Shown: positions 19,573 to 31,699, numbered from the stretch's first letter. The stretch: DNA of 64,000 bases from Zhengitettix transpicula (GCA_037074705.1 CM073594.1:80291009-80355008), one strand, 5' to 3'. The notes: generated from the letters alone by a model not told the origin. Program-made: numbers and translations.

Positions 19573-21005
19573 AGAGGCACTTCTGAAATTCTCGGATGAA
19601 CAAAATTTAAATAAATACCTGGGAAGCGCTGTGTACACAAATAGTAAAATATATGTTTTTATTGGCTCAGCTCCGGTCTTCAGTGGGCCACCAATAAGGC
19701 ACAAAAATATTTTTACTGCACCCAACACAAATATATTGTAATGCCAATTAATTGAGAAATTTTAAAAAAATAAAATGTTTGAGATTCTTGACGGCGATAC
19801 AGAACACAGAAACAATGTAACCAGGTATTGTTTCCTTTGTCGGAAGAGGTATGCGCGCTCAAAATTTGCGAGACGGTAGTTCAGTTGGCTGGAAGGTTTG
19901 GTGAAGTACAGGTCGTATTAAAATAGACGAGATATTCTTTTTAAAAATAAAGTTAAGTACAAGCAGACACGACAGAAATTGGTCGAGTTAAAATAGACAA
20001 GACAATTTCAAACATTCAAAGGAAATTTGCAGAGAAACATCGAGAATTATCAATCAACAGCTTTGATTGGCCCAGGAACAGTTTGCTCAAGACGAAATAT
20101 TCACTTGAGCAGAGCTACGAAACCTGCTAAAAACAAACAGTTTTTGGTGCACATAGCCGAGAAAAAGTCAATCGAGAGAGAGAGACGAAAGGAAGATTAT
20201 CCTGGTTCCTGATTTTTGATCTAAAAATATTAAATTTAGAATCGGTGAATTTAAAAGAAGTGAAAAATCCCGTCATAGTGCTTCGTAAATCAAAGGTATC
20301 CCGGAATGCTGGGCAGCCGTGAGTACAATTTACAATCAACCAAGTATGTAAACCTGATTAAAAGATAGACGTCAGATTTCGTTCCCTCCTTTTAATAAAA
20401 TTTGTTAATTAGAATCCATCTTTTGTTAGTTTAATTTCGCTGAAAAGTAAATTTCGTCATTGTTAATTCATGAGTAAATCTTTTCTCTTTTAAATTTGAA
20501 TTTGTGTTTAAGTTGAGAAATAAAAAACTGATTCGCCATTATCAAACCCAGTAATGACCCTGAGCTAAATTTTTAACTTGTGTAATTGTTTTTAAACATT
20601 GATAATAAAATTGTTTGTTTGTAAAGTTAATTATATATTCATTTAATTAACGCACTCCTTTTTTGAATATTACAATACAAACGACTCAGTCAGTCAAAAC
20701 GAAATTTATTCGTTGCTCTCCTCACGAAAATTAAATTAATGTACAAAGAAGACTCCGTCAGTGAATTATTTATTCAAGTAGTTTAATTCATGGACAAGGT
20801 GACGGCATAAAGCTCTCCCCGGAAAATTTCTGTCTGTAAAAGATACATCTACGGCCAAAACAGAACGCAAAACAACTTCTGCGGAGAAACTAGTAATTGT
20901 GAAATTCCTTTCTTACTCTCAGAATTCGTAGAGACATGTTATTTATCCTTAATTTATTTTCCCGTCTCAATATAGAGGCACTTCTGAAATTCTCGGATGA
21001 ACAAA
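19573..21005. repeat. Repeat X, copy 2, flanked by a 32-bp direct repeat
   Basis: The same unit as 15885-16293, here at 19605-20973 and interrupted by LTR-K copy 5 (19737-20674). An exact 32-bp sequence beginning AGAGGCACTTCTGAAATT flanks it at 19573-19604 and 20974-21005. If it is a target duplication it is long for an LTR element and would suit a nicking-type insertion. Alternatively it is part of a larger repeat. Confidence 0.6.
19737..20674 (+). mobile_element. LTR-K solo LTR, copy 5, inside repeat X
   Basis: It begins TGTAATGCC and ends AATATTACA (938 bp). Flanks are ATAT (left) and ATAC (right), so the 4-bp duplication has one mismatch. Comparison with the intact X copy shows the X sequence resuming directly at the far side (ACAAACGACTC against ATAAACGACTC), which confirms an insertion. 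Blocks present are GTCAGATTTCGTT (20372) and AACCCAGTAATGACCCTGAG (20547). The upstream part has a duplicated GTCGNRTTAAAATAGAC motif ~70 bp apart (19913 and 19983). No clear PBS-like unit is seen in this copy. Confidence 0.75.
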
Positions 21006-21620
21006 GGGACGCCGATTGAGCATTTCCTGTCACTGCGTTTAGAAGACGTGCCGAAATGAAATGAATTAGAGATTTCAGCGCGGTTTGCATAAATGCACCG
21101 AAATATGCACGAGAGAAACAACTCGACCGCAGAGAAGCGAAATTATAAGCATTACAGCTGTTAGGCTACCCGTAGACTAGAATCAGTCGTCCGGTTGATG
21201 AGGGAAAAAAAACGGCCAGATAACAGTATCAGGAACAGACAATATGGTTTACAGTTGGGCTGATTGGTCTATCATTTTCAGGAACCAAGTCAATTAAAAT
21301 TCGACCCTTTTCAGACATATTATTTATATAATTTACAGTTTTGATATATGCTTGTAACATGTTCAGGATTTATGAATGGTTAAATTTGGAGATTATCTAT
21401 GTATTTAATTAATCTATAAATGGGGTAGTTTTCCAGATGGTAGATGCACAACATTAAAATTCAATTACAAATACCATAAAAAGAAATTTGAATAAATGAG
21501 TATAATTATTTTAAATATATAAGCTAGATCTCGGGATATTATTTCAATTATAAATAAATGGATATAGAAATATATTAATTACAGATCAATTTTGACAAAG
21601 TTCTAATTGGAAAGTTGAAT
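21006..21620. other. No recognisable gene
   Basis: No assignable feature. Confidence 0.5.
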
Positions 21621-22483
21621 TGTAGAGGACTCATTATTAGTGGATATAGAGCGGACGCCGCAACAATCCGGCGAGGCAAAGAAAACATTGTTGGGCAGTT
21701 GAGAGAGTTTACGCGCTCAAAATCTAAGAGACGAAGTTTTACAGCTGGGCAGTGGACAGCGAACAGTTCGAAAGCTTTACAGTTGGGCAGTCAGAACGAA
21801 AGAATGTGGTCCAGTTACAAACATGCTCTCAAAGATTGAAAAGTAAAGCAATCTTCAATCGGGAAGGAGAGAGTGCAACTAATGTTGTATTCGGTGATCG
21901 AGCGAAAATTCATCATGCTGGCCATAGACAAACCAGGTTGGAGTAAAGCATCGAGAACCTACCAATTTGTGTTAGACCAACTAACAAACTACGCCAATTA
22001 GAATTTGTTGACATTTAGAGTCTATGAGTACTATAATCAGTGATATCCCCAAATTTTGTGCACGAAAAACCTAAAATGAGACCTGGGCGGCCGTAAGTAG
22101 AGAAATCATTTGTAAACCACTTTTAAAATATAAAAGTCAGATCGTTCTTTAATTATTTAAATATCGATAAAATGAGATCGTTAATTCTTGATAAATTTAA
22201 AACTGTTTAAATTCAATCTGCAGTATTATTTCTTCTAAAACAAATTTCGTCTGTTTCAGACGCATTAACTTCCATAAAAGGTAAATGTAATTTTGATTGT
22301 ATAAATTCAGCCATTTATCAAACCCAGTTTAAGACCCTGAGATCCCAAATATTTAGTGTATTTTATATGTGTTTTAACTTTGTTAATAAATTTTGTTTGT
22401 TCTTTAAAGTTATAATAATAATTCATTTAAAACTGCCCAGCCATTATCTATTATTCTTATATTGATATATTTGAATTATTACA
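21621..22483 (+). mobile_element. LTR-K solo LTR, copy 6
   Basis: The probable start is TGTAGAGGACTC and the end is TTGAATTATTACA. Blocks: GTCAGATCGTTC (22136) and AACCCAGTTTAAGACCCTGAG (22321; the block is split by substitutions). The GC-rich upstream part has a duplicated TTACAGNTGGGCAGT (21738 and 21778). It ends only 6 bp before copy 7 begins. The left edge is inferred from the family start and has no matching target duplication. Confidence 0.55.
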
Positions 22484-22489
22484 ATGTAT

Positions 22490-23486
22490 TGTAATACTTA
22501 TTAAGGAAACCATTAATGACTTTAATTATAATGAATTGTTTAGCGGCACCGATCTTAAAGACAACGATGGAAAAACATAGACTAGCTTTGTCGTGCACTG
22601 CGCGCATTGTACGGGAAGGGCAGTTGGTTGCAGTTGGTCGTCGTGGTCTGGATTGTACAGAGGTCAGACATCGTCGAGCATAGTAAAATAAAGTTGGTGA
22701 ATCATTGGATAATAGAAGCGGCCGTCGGTAAAAACTTTGCAGAGAACGGTCTTTATAAAATTGAGCAGAGTAAAACATTCACCGAGATATTGAAACGTGA
22801 ATATTGTAAATTAATACCAATTTCGTCAAAATAGAACTTTATATATTATTTCGGAGCGGAGCAGTCATCGAAATATAGCCAATTTTGCCAAAATAAAAAA
22901 GTGATGTGCAGAATCTGTGATTAATAGTCTCTTAAGTGTAAAAAAATAGTGTACCCAAGCCCCGAAATCTAAGTCTGGTACCAGCAGGACATTTGTAAGT
23001 AAAAACCAAACTAATTAAATACTGTAAACGATAGTTAAAGGTATTAGTCAGATTTCGTTCTTTTCATTTTGTTAGATTTAAGATTCTCTTCGACTCAATT
23101 TGGTTTCAAATTGTTAATAATTTAATTAATAAATATTTTTGATTATTTTTACGTATCAAGCCCAGTTAAAGATCCTGAGAAGAAGAGTTATTAATTTTGA
23201 TTGTGTGTGTAATATAAAAGATTTTACTTTGAATGCCACAAATTATAAATAAAATATTAGTTTGTTAATTTTGTAATTATTGAATTCGTTGTGCCAACCT
23301 AGGTCAAATTATTTGTAAAAAGTAAATAATCAACTATTAAATTAATCTTTGGTAAATTAAAAGCATTCTTTTAATCTTAATCATTGTTAATTAAATTTGG
23401 TTAATTAGCATCTTTTAATCATTACATAAATGGCTTCACAACGTGGAACAATTAAATTAATTATAACAATTCCTTTAATCATTACA
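22490..23486 (+). mobile_element. LTR-K solo LTR, copy 7
   Basis: It starts TGTAATACTTATTAAGG and ends CCTTTAATCATTACA (997 bp), with flanks GTAT and ATAT. Blocks: CTGGTACCAGCAGG (22976), GTCAGATTTCGTTC (23047), AGCCCAGTTAAAGATCCTGAG (23159). One PBS-like unit, TGGCTTCACAACGTGGAAC at 23431, follows ATTACATAAA. A TATATATATATG tract follows. Confidence 0.7.
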
Positions 23487-24719
23487 ATATATATATATAT
23501 GTGAAAGAATAAATATTTATCTCGCCTGAGAAAAAGAACAGTGGAAATTATCTGATAATTGAGATTATCTAACCATTTAAAAATTTAAGGAGACAAGCAA
23601 TGTTACCATTTTACTTTAGTTTATAACAAAGCACTATCACTTCACTAATGTGCTCAGATATTGTTTAAATTTTCTTTCTATTAGTGTAATTTCTCCGTAA
23701 ATTTTGCAGGTAAATTTTTCCAGCTATTAGTGAACTTATTAAAAGTTATTTATTTTTTGTGCTAATAAGAAACAATAATATGGTAGTTTATTTTTTTTCT
23801 TTAATTTACACCAATAATCTCCAAATTTAACCATTTTTAACTCATCGTCTTTAAGAAGCAAACGAACATGCAACGAAACGTTGTTACTCTCAAAATTAAA
23901 TAAACAAAGTGTATGTGAAAGGTCAAAAATTACTTTATTACTTTAAAAGTAGGCGTAAAATAAAAACCCTTAAAATTTGTTCAGGTTAACTATATTATTT
24001 AAAGAGAAAGAGAGAGATGAAACTTCAAATATATTGAAAATAAAAATAAATACAAACAGCAGTACGAATGATAATTGAAAAAGATAATAATATCTGAAAT
24101 TTAGTTATTCGAATTTTTTATTATAGAATTAATATACTTGAATCAATTACTTTAATAAAGAATTAATGGGGGATAATGGAGACTTGAAATATAACATTGT
24201 TGTACTAGAATACACTGTAATAGGTTATCAAATCGGTAGTGCAAAGAAATTTAACCTCGGACAAAAAACAGCCATAAAAGACTTAAACGCATGCTACTAC
24301 AAGACTTACATAAATAATTGTGAACCTGTAAATTACCTGAACCCAATGTAATACGCCAGAGGTGCGAAAATATTTTCACATAACCCTCTGTCCAAATACT
24401 CTTAGAATATGATTTCTTATTATATCATAGCAGTGAATTGCATATTACTTGCAGACCCAACTAAATAAAATTTTTAAAAAAATGTTGTAAGATATTGTCA
24501 ACATCTTCCTGTGCATAAGGTCTTTCGAAGGCCCTAGAACATAAATATTATTGTTAAACTAAATTGTTAATGCAATATTGTGTCCATAAAATGGCGTATG
24601 ACTAGTTTCAACTTCACGTTTGTTTTTTCATTATTGTGTTTAATGTATTTTAAGGAAAATTGCTACAGATATTCCAGGGTATTTATAAGTTGAGATTTTG
24701 GCAAGTTATTGGAAGGTAG
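23487..24719. other. AT-rich; one PLE-tail-like fragment
   Basis: About 23862-23892 (+) carries CAACGAAACGTTGTTACTC, the end of a PLE tail without the upstream core. A 61-codon frame at 24166-24351 (+) has no recognised domain. Nothing else is assignable. Confidence 0.4.
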
Positions 24720-25320
24720 CCACGAACGAGGGCGCCCCAGTTCCGCAGGGCGTTGCGGCATGGACTAGCGGCAACTAGGCGCATACTGTTCTCGGTTTCC
24801 GCGATCCACCGCAGCAAGCCTTTGCGGATGCAACCCGCTACGTTGCCACGTTTGCGGAAAACCCGCCACGTTGTTTAATTGCTACAAATAACTCAGCGCC
24901 AAGCTCTTTGAGCCCAACAAAGCCTGGCTCGCTATTGGAAACCTGGCACGGCAGCCACTAATACACGTTCCGTCAAAATTTAATAATGTATCAGCTCAGC
25001 CTTGCACACATATTAAATAGCTTTTAAAAACTGCCCCGGTCCCCCCCCCCCTCTCCACGGGTGCGTTATTAAATTTTTAGGTGAAAGAATTACGAGTTGC
25101 AGTTTGACATACAAAGTTTCGCGGTAGCACGACGGAGGAGACTGCGCGCGCGGCAAGTTGGCAATTACGCGTCGCGATTGGTCCTACGCGGACAGCCAAT
25201 AACGGACGGCGTTTTAACGACAGAAATATTAATCGTGGCTCAGCGCGGCACGAAATGATTGTCCGCGTAGGGTCACTAGTGTTGCACTTTTCATGTACCA
25301 GCGATGCGCTTGTGCACTGA
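24720..25320. promoter_or_regulatory. CpG-rich island with CCAAT-like boxes
   Basis: This stretch is far richer in CpG than its surroundings (for example GCGCGCGGCAAGTTGG and ACGCGTCGCGATTGG). At 25170-25205, an inverted CCAAT box in GCGATTGGTC and a direct one in AGCCAATAAC lie about 20 bp apart. TATTTAAATAA at about 25322 could serve as a TATA-like box. This resembles a promoter but could be part of an unrecognised repeat. No transcript can be shown from the sequence. Confidence 0.3.
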
Positions 25321-25461
25321 GGTATTTAAATAATTTAATCAATCGAAGCAAAAACCTTTTTTTTTTCCACTTTCAATGTTGTGAAGTCCCTTAACATAGA
25401 CGACTTTATTCTCAACTATGTCCACAAAAAGAAAGCCCCCGCGAGCAAAACATCAAATATT

Positions 25462-26540
25462 TAATTTGTTTTCCAACTTGTATACGTTGTGGCCATTATT
25501 TTCCAATTCGAAACGCAAAAAAAAACACGAAATTTTGCACATCTTTCCAGTTTTTCGGTAATTGCAACAGCATGAAGCATTCTATTGAAAATAATGTTTG
25601 GGAATAAATTGTAGACCATAAAATTATGCATCGAATGGTGTGTTCGAGTACGAATTTCGGTCCAACTAAGCGATAGAAATCGATCGTCAAATTTACATGA
25701 TATCGAAAAGAATGCAGTTTATCAGATTTATAGTGCTGATATCTCCAAAATGGTCGACCGAAAACTAATTTTTCATACAATAAAGGTTTGAGAGAATTTA
25801 ATTCTCTGTCCGACGCAGGATCTCGTTTTAAAAATTCACTGAGAATGACCGGAATTAAACCCATTTTTTCCGGCTGTAAACCGCAGTACCGGTTGCGTGA
25901 ATATGATCAGAATCTGTGTTCGAGAAGTTTTGCTATTTTTTTCTTCCTTTGCAAACGAACATAGATTTATTACACTTCGAAACATCGGACTCTTTCTTCA
26001 ACTTAGAAAATCAATACTCTTAAACATTTTAATATGGTCTGGAAAAGACAAGTTTCACCCTGACGTAGGTAAGCGTCAGTCGCACCCTCAGCGCCATAAT
26101 ATTAGCCGTATAGCAAGCAAAATGGAGAAATTTTCGTCTATTCTCAATAAATTGTTAAAACCAGACTATCCATTGGAAAGAGTACTGAAATTCTCTAAAA
26201 CATTTATTCTATGGCTACCATTTTGGAGATATCAGTACTAGAAACCTGACAAAATGCATTATTTTTGAAAATGACGTAAAAAATCGTAAATTTGACGGAA
26301 CGATTTCTACCACTTTGTTCCACTGAATTTCGTACGCGATTACACCATTGGATGCATAATTTTCTGCTCTACAATTTATTACTGCACATTATTTTTCATA
26401 GAATTCTTCATGGTTTTGCTATTAGAGAAATAATGAAAAGAGGTGCAAAATTTCGGAAACTTATCCAGAGGCCTTTCGAATTTGAAAGCTTGGTTTTTCA
26501 CTAATGGCCACAACATCTACAACTTGGAAAAAAACACGAC
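25462..26540. repeat. Large inverted repeat with ~420-bp arms
   Basis: 25462-25882 and 26108-26540 are inverted, moderately diverged copies separated by ~225 bp. Matching landmarks (right arm reverse-complemented) include GTTGTGGCCATTA at both outer edges, ATGAAGNATTCTAT, ATAAATTGTAGA, AAAATTATGCATC and GATATCTCCAAAATGG. The left arm carries a 122-codon minus frame (25496-25864). The right arm's equivalent is broken by several stops. It may be long terminal inverted repeats of a non-autonomous DNA transposon or two inverted insertions. A transcript could fold into a long imperfect hairpin. Confidence 0.75.
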
Positions 26541-27139
26541 CTTTTACGTGGTAAGATGTATATAGTTACTGGGCTAAATATATTTGTTATTTTCACCAAC
26601 TTAATCACAAGATTAATCTCTTTTCAAGTTTCACTATGAACATAACGTGTATAACGATCAACATTTCTTTTTCATTACTTTCAAAGTCGACTCTTTTGAC
26701 TATAAATCTTCAACTTCTTTGATACTTCGTATTTACAATAATTTGCACTACATCCACACTCAAAATGTACACCATCGTTAACCTCGCCATTTTTAACGCC
26801 ATCACGTTCACCGCATGTGCAAATATTTCGCTACCTTCCCCTTCACGAACTTGTAATAAGTAGTCATTATAAATTTAGTGCCAACTCGGATATGTATTAA
26901 TTTATTACAAGAAATAAAATAATTTTATGCAATTTTAGAAAGAAAGGGCGAAATATACGGGAATATAAATTACTAACATATTTCCTGATAACATTAGAGA
27001 AGTAAGAATATATCATGTATTCAAATGTGAGTTTGAAATATTTATACTCAGCCAATCCAATTCTGTAAATGAGATTTTGAAAATAAAAATAATTGCTTTC
27101 ATACATAAACTTGGAATTTCAATCAACAAATTACCTATG
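26541..27139. other. AT-rich, no recognisable gene
   Basis: No assignable feature. Confidence 0.55.
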
Positions 27140-28255
27140 TGTAATGTAAGATTTTTTAAATAACTTTTATTTTCATATTATTGCTGGCGTAACTTTAAAG
27201 CCAGCGAGCATAGTAAAGAACAGTCAGTGTGGCGCAAGAATGCAGAGACTGTAAAAGTTGCTACAGATTATTGTCGAAAAGCGTACGCACACAGAACTTT
27301 GGCGGAAACTGAACAGTGTGTTTTGGGAGCCTGAGCAGAGTATTCATGGCGAGATAGTTTTGGGGCCCTGACCGGAGTGGTCACGGCAGAGAGTTTTGAG
27401 GGTCTGACCGATCTGGTCATGACCAGAGTGAATATAGTTTTGGACACCGACCAGCCGAGGATTCTCGTAAATAATTTAGAATACAAGAAAGTCTAAGCTG
27501 AGCAAAGACAAAATATATCACCCCTTAACGTACTTCTACAGCCAAGCTGAGTGTGACAATAAGTACGACAACGTTAAGTCCGTGAACAGTTTTTAGAGAT
27601 GCGCCAGAATTTTTGTGAAGTGAAACGATATAGCAATCGGTGCCGTGTCTTGTAAATTAAATATTTTTATTTAAAAATATAAAACAGTGGAGTGCACAAA
27701 CCGGTACCAGAGCAGCTCTAAATAAAAATGGTATGTAGAAATTTAGTGTTGTAAACTTTTATGTAAATACAATTTACCGCCATATTTCTCTAGATTTATC
27801 ATATTTCTCTAATTTTTGTTGTTGTTAGATACTTTTTTAAATAATGTTATTGAAAATTAAATTCGTATATTTATTTGGTGGCAATTTCAATTCACTATCT
27901 TTATTAAAGGCCCTGTAAGCGGCCCTGAAGTTTTGATTCCCGCTAAAGCTGAGGCATTTGTGAAAAACATAATATGTACAATATTCAATGTAAATATAAA
28001 TTGTAATTAAATAATCTTTTGTTATCTCTTTAAAATAATTTCGTTTCATTTCAAAGTAAAATCCTGTTAACTTTCTTCCTTTTAAAAGTTCTAATACCCC
28101 ATAATTTGACTCTCTAACGTGGTGGCTTTATTTTGAATATTACATAATTTGGCCACAACGTGTAGGCATATTATTATAATATTAAGGTCAATATTACATA
28201 ATTTAGCGCCCAACGTGGGGCATGTTCATATATTTTATTAATATATTTTGTATAC
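27140..28255 (+). mobile_element. LTR-K solo LTR, copy 8, with PBS-like array
   Basis: It starts TGTAATGTAAG and has ATTGCTGGCGTAAC at the position of the family's GC block. The conserved block AAAGGCCCTGTAAGCGGCCC is at 27906. Three PBS-like units follow: TTTGACTCTCTAACGTGGTGGC (about 28104; one base inserted), TGGCCACAACGTGTAGGC (28150) and TAGCGCCCAACGTGGGGC (28204). The last two follow ATTACATAAT. The right edge is not resolved (about 28247-28260). Confidence 0.6.
27318..27450 (+). repeat. ~40-bp degenerate tandem repeat in LTR-K copy 8
   Basis: Three to four copies built on AGTTTTGGGGCCCTGACC, each followed by a GGTCATGGC-like segment. It lies in the upstream (promoter-side) part of the LTR and is unrelated to the minisatellites of the other copies. 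Confidence 0.65.
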
Positions 28256-28261
28256 CATAAT

Positions 28262-28530
28262 ATATATAACACGCAAACAACCGAGATAGGAGTCGAATAC
28301 GGAGTTATGGATGCCGCTGAGTTTAATTATGACATTCAACATGCCGTTTAACCCTCACAGACAGAGTGGAAATTTTCAAACATGTTAAAACGACCTATAT
28401 TTCCGTCGAAATAATCTTTTTCAGGGTCAATGCGATAGATAGTATTTCTCCTGATATTTTTGTATATAATTTCAATTGGGCTTATGAATGCCGCTGAGTT
28501 TAATTATGCAACGCCGGGCACCCAGTTAGG
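28262..28530 (-). mobile_element. Family Y element fragment (minus)
   Basis: It ends at the right with CAACGCCGGGCACCCAG, the shared Y/W terminus on the minus strand. It holds about one monomer, with GCCGCTGAGTTTAATTATG at 28312 and again at 28486. Confidence 0.65.
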
Positions 28531-30676
28531 GTTTATAAATAAATAAACGGCCCTTAGGAAGAAATTATAAAATCAAATCAATATAATAATTATTATTTTC
28601 GCTATTAAATGTATCAATAGTATAAGTGAGAAAAAAATATGAAGTTTGTTGCAAAAATATAATTAAATACTCGTCGTTTCGTCCTTTTCTACGACCTCCT
28701 AATGTATGGCAATATATATAATTTTGAATATAATCAACAATAAAATACACATGTGGTATATATTAGATTGAGAACGTTCCATGCTTTAAAAAATTTAGAA
28801 GATTGCGTATTTACAGTGTGACTGCTATATAAAAGAAGCCTTCTGACGAATTTGTAAGTTTCTTTTGACCTTTTCTCCGAATACGAGGACTAAATCCATT
28901 CGCAATGACCTACTCTGGTGTTTGCAAGTTGTACATTTCTTAGCTTATACGCGCCGCTTTCATTAATCTTCTTTAAATAATCCTGAGAACAAATACCTCA
29001 TTAATTCTGAAATAGACTTGGTCTACTTCCTCGTAGTTCTGGTGAAGCGGTAAGAAATAATTTAACTTTTGGACGCAAGTAATATTTGTTTAATATTTTC
29101 CTTGTTCTCCAGTTTAAAAGACAAGAATGAGAATAATTGAGGAACCTTTGAAATATAATGAGTTCTCATTTAAGTAATACAGTCTGTAAAACAATATATC
29201 GATATTTCCCACATAAAGTGCATAACCGACGAAAATATAACTCTTTTCTAATTTACGACATTTTAACATATGTAAATCAGAAACAATGTTTACAATCAAA
29301 AAATGTGAAAAATAAAATTATACGATTTAAAATTTTTTAAACATTAATACTCTAATTTCCATAAATTAAATCTTTCAATGATTTCAATTCTGGAATCAAG
29401 TATATTTTTACCCTGAATTTGTACGTAAAATTTTCAACAAATGGCAACCGTAAATCAAAATTACAATTAGGTTAATTAAATCTAAAATAAGCTATGATTT
29501 ACGAAGCACGAGTTCTTTATGGAATCTGGGTTGTTAGAAAAATTGTGCATAGAACTAATAATATTATGAAGATAATAGGAAAAAAGACATAAAAATGAAA
29601 GAACACTTTTGATAAGTTTATTAAACAGAGATTTATTGAATTGATTGAATTATTTGTGGCATTAGAGAAGTTAATAACGATAAAGAAGAAAATAGTATAT
29701 TTTAAAATGAAAAATATGTCAGATTCTACTCCAAATCTAGTCTACTCTTCGTGTCGTAAACTCAAATAATATTTTATGCATATGTTATTTAAAAAAATAA
29801 TTAGTTTGGTTCGTTTCGTGCGTTAGTTCAATCATCGGTGCGTTATTAGCAGAGTCCTTGGGCAAAAGAAATTTAAATATCGGGTCCCCTAAGCACAACT
29901 AAATTAATTTAGCGTTTGAAAAAAGAAACAGTTTTAAAAACGTCGCCATATTGATTATTACATAAAAGTAAAATAACTTCTCAGTACACCCTGGTAAATC
30001 TGTTATTTAAAATACAGAATATTTAGTAAAAAAATACACATTTCTTACACAATTTGTACGCATGGATGATTGCAATGATTATTTAAATATTAACTTTTAG
30101 GGATTTTTAACACACAAAGTTAATTTGTTCAACAAAATCAACATTTTCAATAGACAACATGGGAAAATTTGACACATTATTCTTCCACGCAAAATTTCTT
30201 AAATAGATCTTAGTTCTTTAATACACATTGAAAAAACATTTACCTGGTTAAATGAAAGTTTAAATTGCAATAAATTTTCTTAAAATTGCGTTTGAAAATG
30301 TGAAAGAAATTTTCACTGTGTATAGTTTATTACAAATCGAATAAGGAATTTAAATGTTAATTTCTGGCACCTTCTAAGAATCCGGCTAGTTCTTTCAAAA
30401 CGTACTTTTGAATGTAACTTTAATTTTTAGGACATTCGTCACATTCCTTTGTTTAGGTTCCCTATCAAGTTAAAAGTTTGCAAAATAATTTCACATATTT
30501 CGATTGAATTTCCGATCCCAATTGGTCGAAAGTAGAATTAAAGAAGCTCGCAATAAAATACGTGCTCGCCATTTAACTGCACGTTTTCCACATCATTTGG
30601 AATCTGGATTTTGGTTTGTAATCAGAACCCCCAATCCCCCCTGGCTTGAGGCCCCAAAAATTTTCCGTAGAATAAC
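28531..30676. other. AT-rich; one PLE tail on the minus strand
   Basis: 28655-28712 on the minus strand reads GGAGGTCGTAG...GGACGAAACGACG, a PLE tail of the 18.2-kb type. The rest is AT-rich with frames of at most 61 codons and no recognised family. Confidence 0.45.
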
Positions 30677-31259
30677 GCCGCAATGAGTTTTTTTTAGGGC
30701 AACAGGCTACATGAGGATAATCCACGTTGGGCAACTCCCCTTTAATAGCATAGTAATATATTTGAAAGGGGGGATGCGGAACGGTAGAGGAAGGTAGCCA
30801 AGGGTTAACTACGACCCCCGGGCTATATTTTAAGGATACTACCCGGCATGCGCCTAAAGAAATGCAGGGAAAACCCTAGAAAAACCTGCATCAGGTAGGT
30901 CGGGCATTGGGTACTTGTCCCACGCCCTTCCGATAGCTGGAGAGGAGTTTGCTGTGAGGACGCAGCAATCCCTTCTCCGTGCCTCAACCAGTTTAGGAGG
31001 CAGCTGGCCGACTATTCCAATGGTAATAGTGGACAACTCTTAACGTATGCCCAAGGTCTGTGACCCCGGAACATACACCACTTAGAACAGGCCGAGGTGC
31101 CTCGGCTTGTGGGAACCTTAGTTCAAAAACGGAGAGGAAAAGGCATCCCCAAAAATAGCCCCTTCGTATCTCTTCTACGAGGTTCTGCCTACGGAGGAAA
31201 TCCCTCACAGGTATGGCCTGCGAGAGAATAGCCCCTGCAGGCTTCCCTGCCGCAATGAG
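30677..31259 (-). mobile_element. Family Z retroelement, full copy with 11-bp TSD
   Basis: The element occupies 30688-31248 (about 560 bp) on the minus strand and ends in an A tail (T run at 30688-30695). The exact 11-bp sequence GCCGCAATGAG flanks it (30677-30687 and 31249-31259). The A tail plus this duplication length indicate insertion by target-primed reverse transcription. The 5' end forms a hairpin around GCCTGCAGG...CTCGCAGGC. Frames of 60-71 codons inside are not conserved as proteins among copies. I see no tRNA-like box at its start, so it is either a SINE of other origin or a truncated LINE tail. Confidence 0.8.
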
Positions 31260-31695
31260 TCAATAAACAGATTCATATTAATTAGTTGTTCGTAAATTCA
31301 ACCAGGAGTTTTTTTTATATAACTTCGGTCACAATCGATTAATTTCGGTAAGATTGATAAATTTTAACATTTATAAGAATTTTGTTTTATAAAGAAATCG
31401 AATTATTGTGATATTTATAATTGATTTCTCATTATAAATTATACAGTACTTAAGCACTGAACCCACGTGTAAAATATAATTATAATTGATTTTTTTATGT
31501 TTTATAGCACAAAAAGTTAGTTACAACAATGTTTATGTTACTTAGCAAACAGAACAAATTTTTTATTCTTATTAAAGTAATATTCACATCAATGTAACAA
31601 ACTTTTAGGTTCAGAAAAATCTCAGAGAGTAAATTTCAGTTAGGCCACTTAAAAAAATTAAGGTTTAAAAGCAAATTAGGTCATTACAAATTGTT
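31260..31695. other. AT-rich, no recognisable gene
   Basis: No assignable feature. Confidence 0.5.
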
Positions 31696-31699
31696 TTTA

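Noticed and set aside
25897..26241. 114-codon plus frame across the spacer and right arm
   Set aside because: It spans the junction of spacer and inverted-repeat arm, so it is not a coherent gene. The matching left-arm reading is on the other strand.
30504..31208. Several 60-71-codon frames around 31 kb as small proteins
   Set aside because: Most fall inside family Z, where other copies shift or break the same frames.
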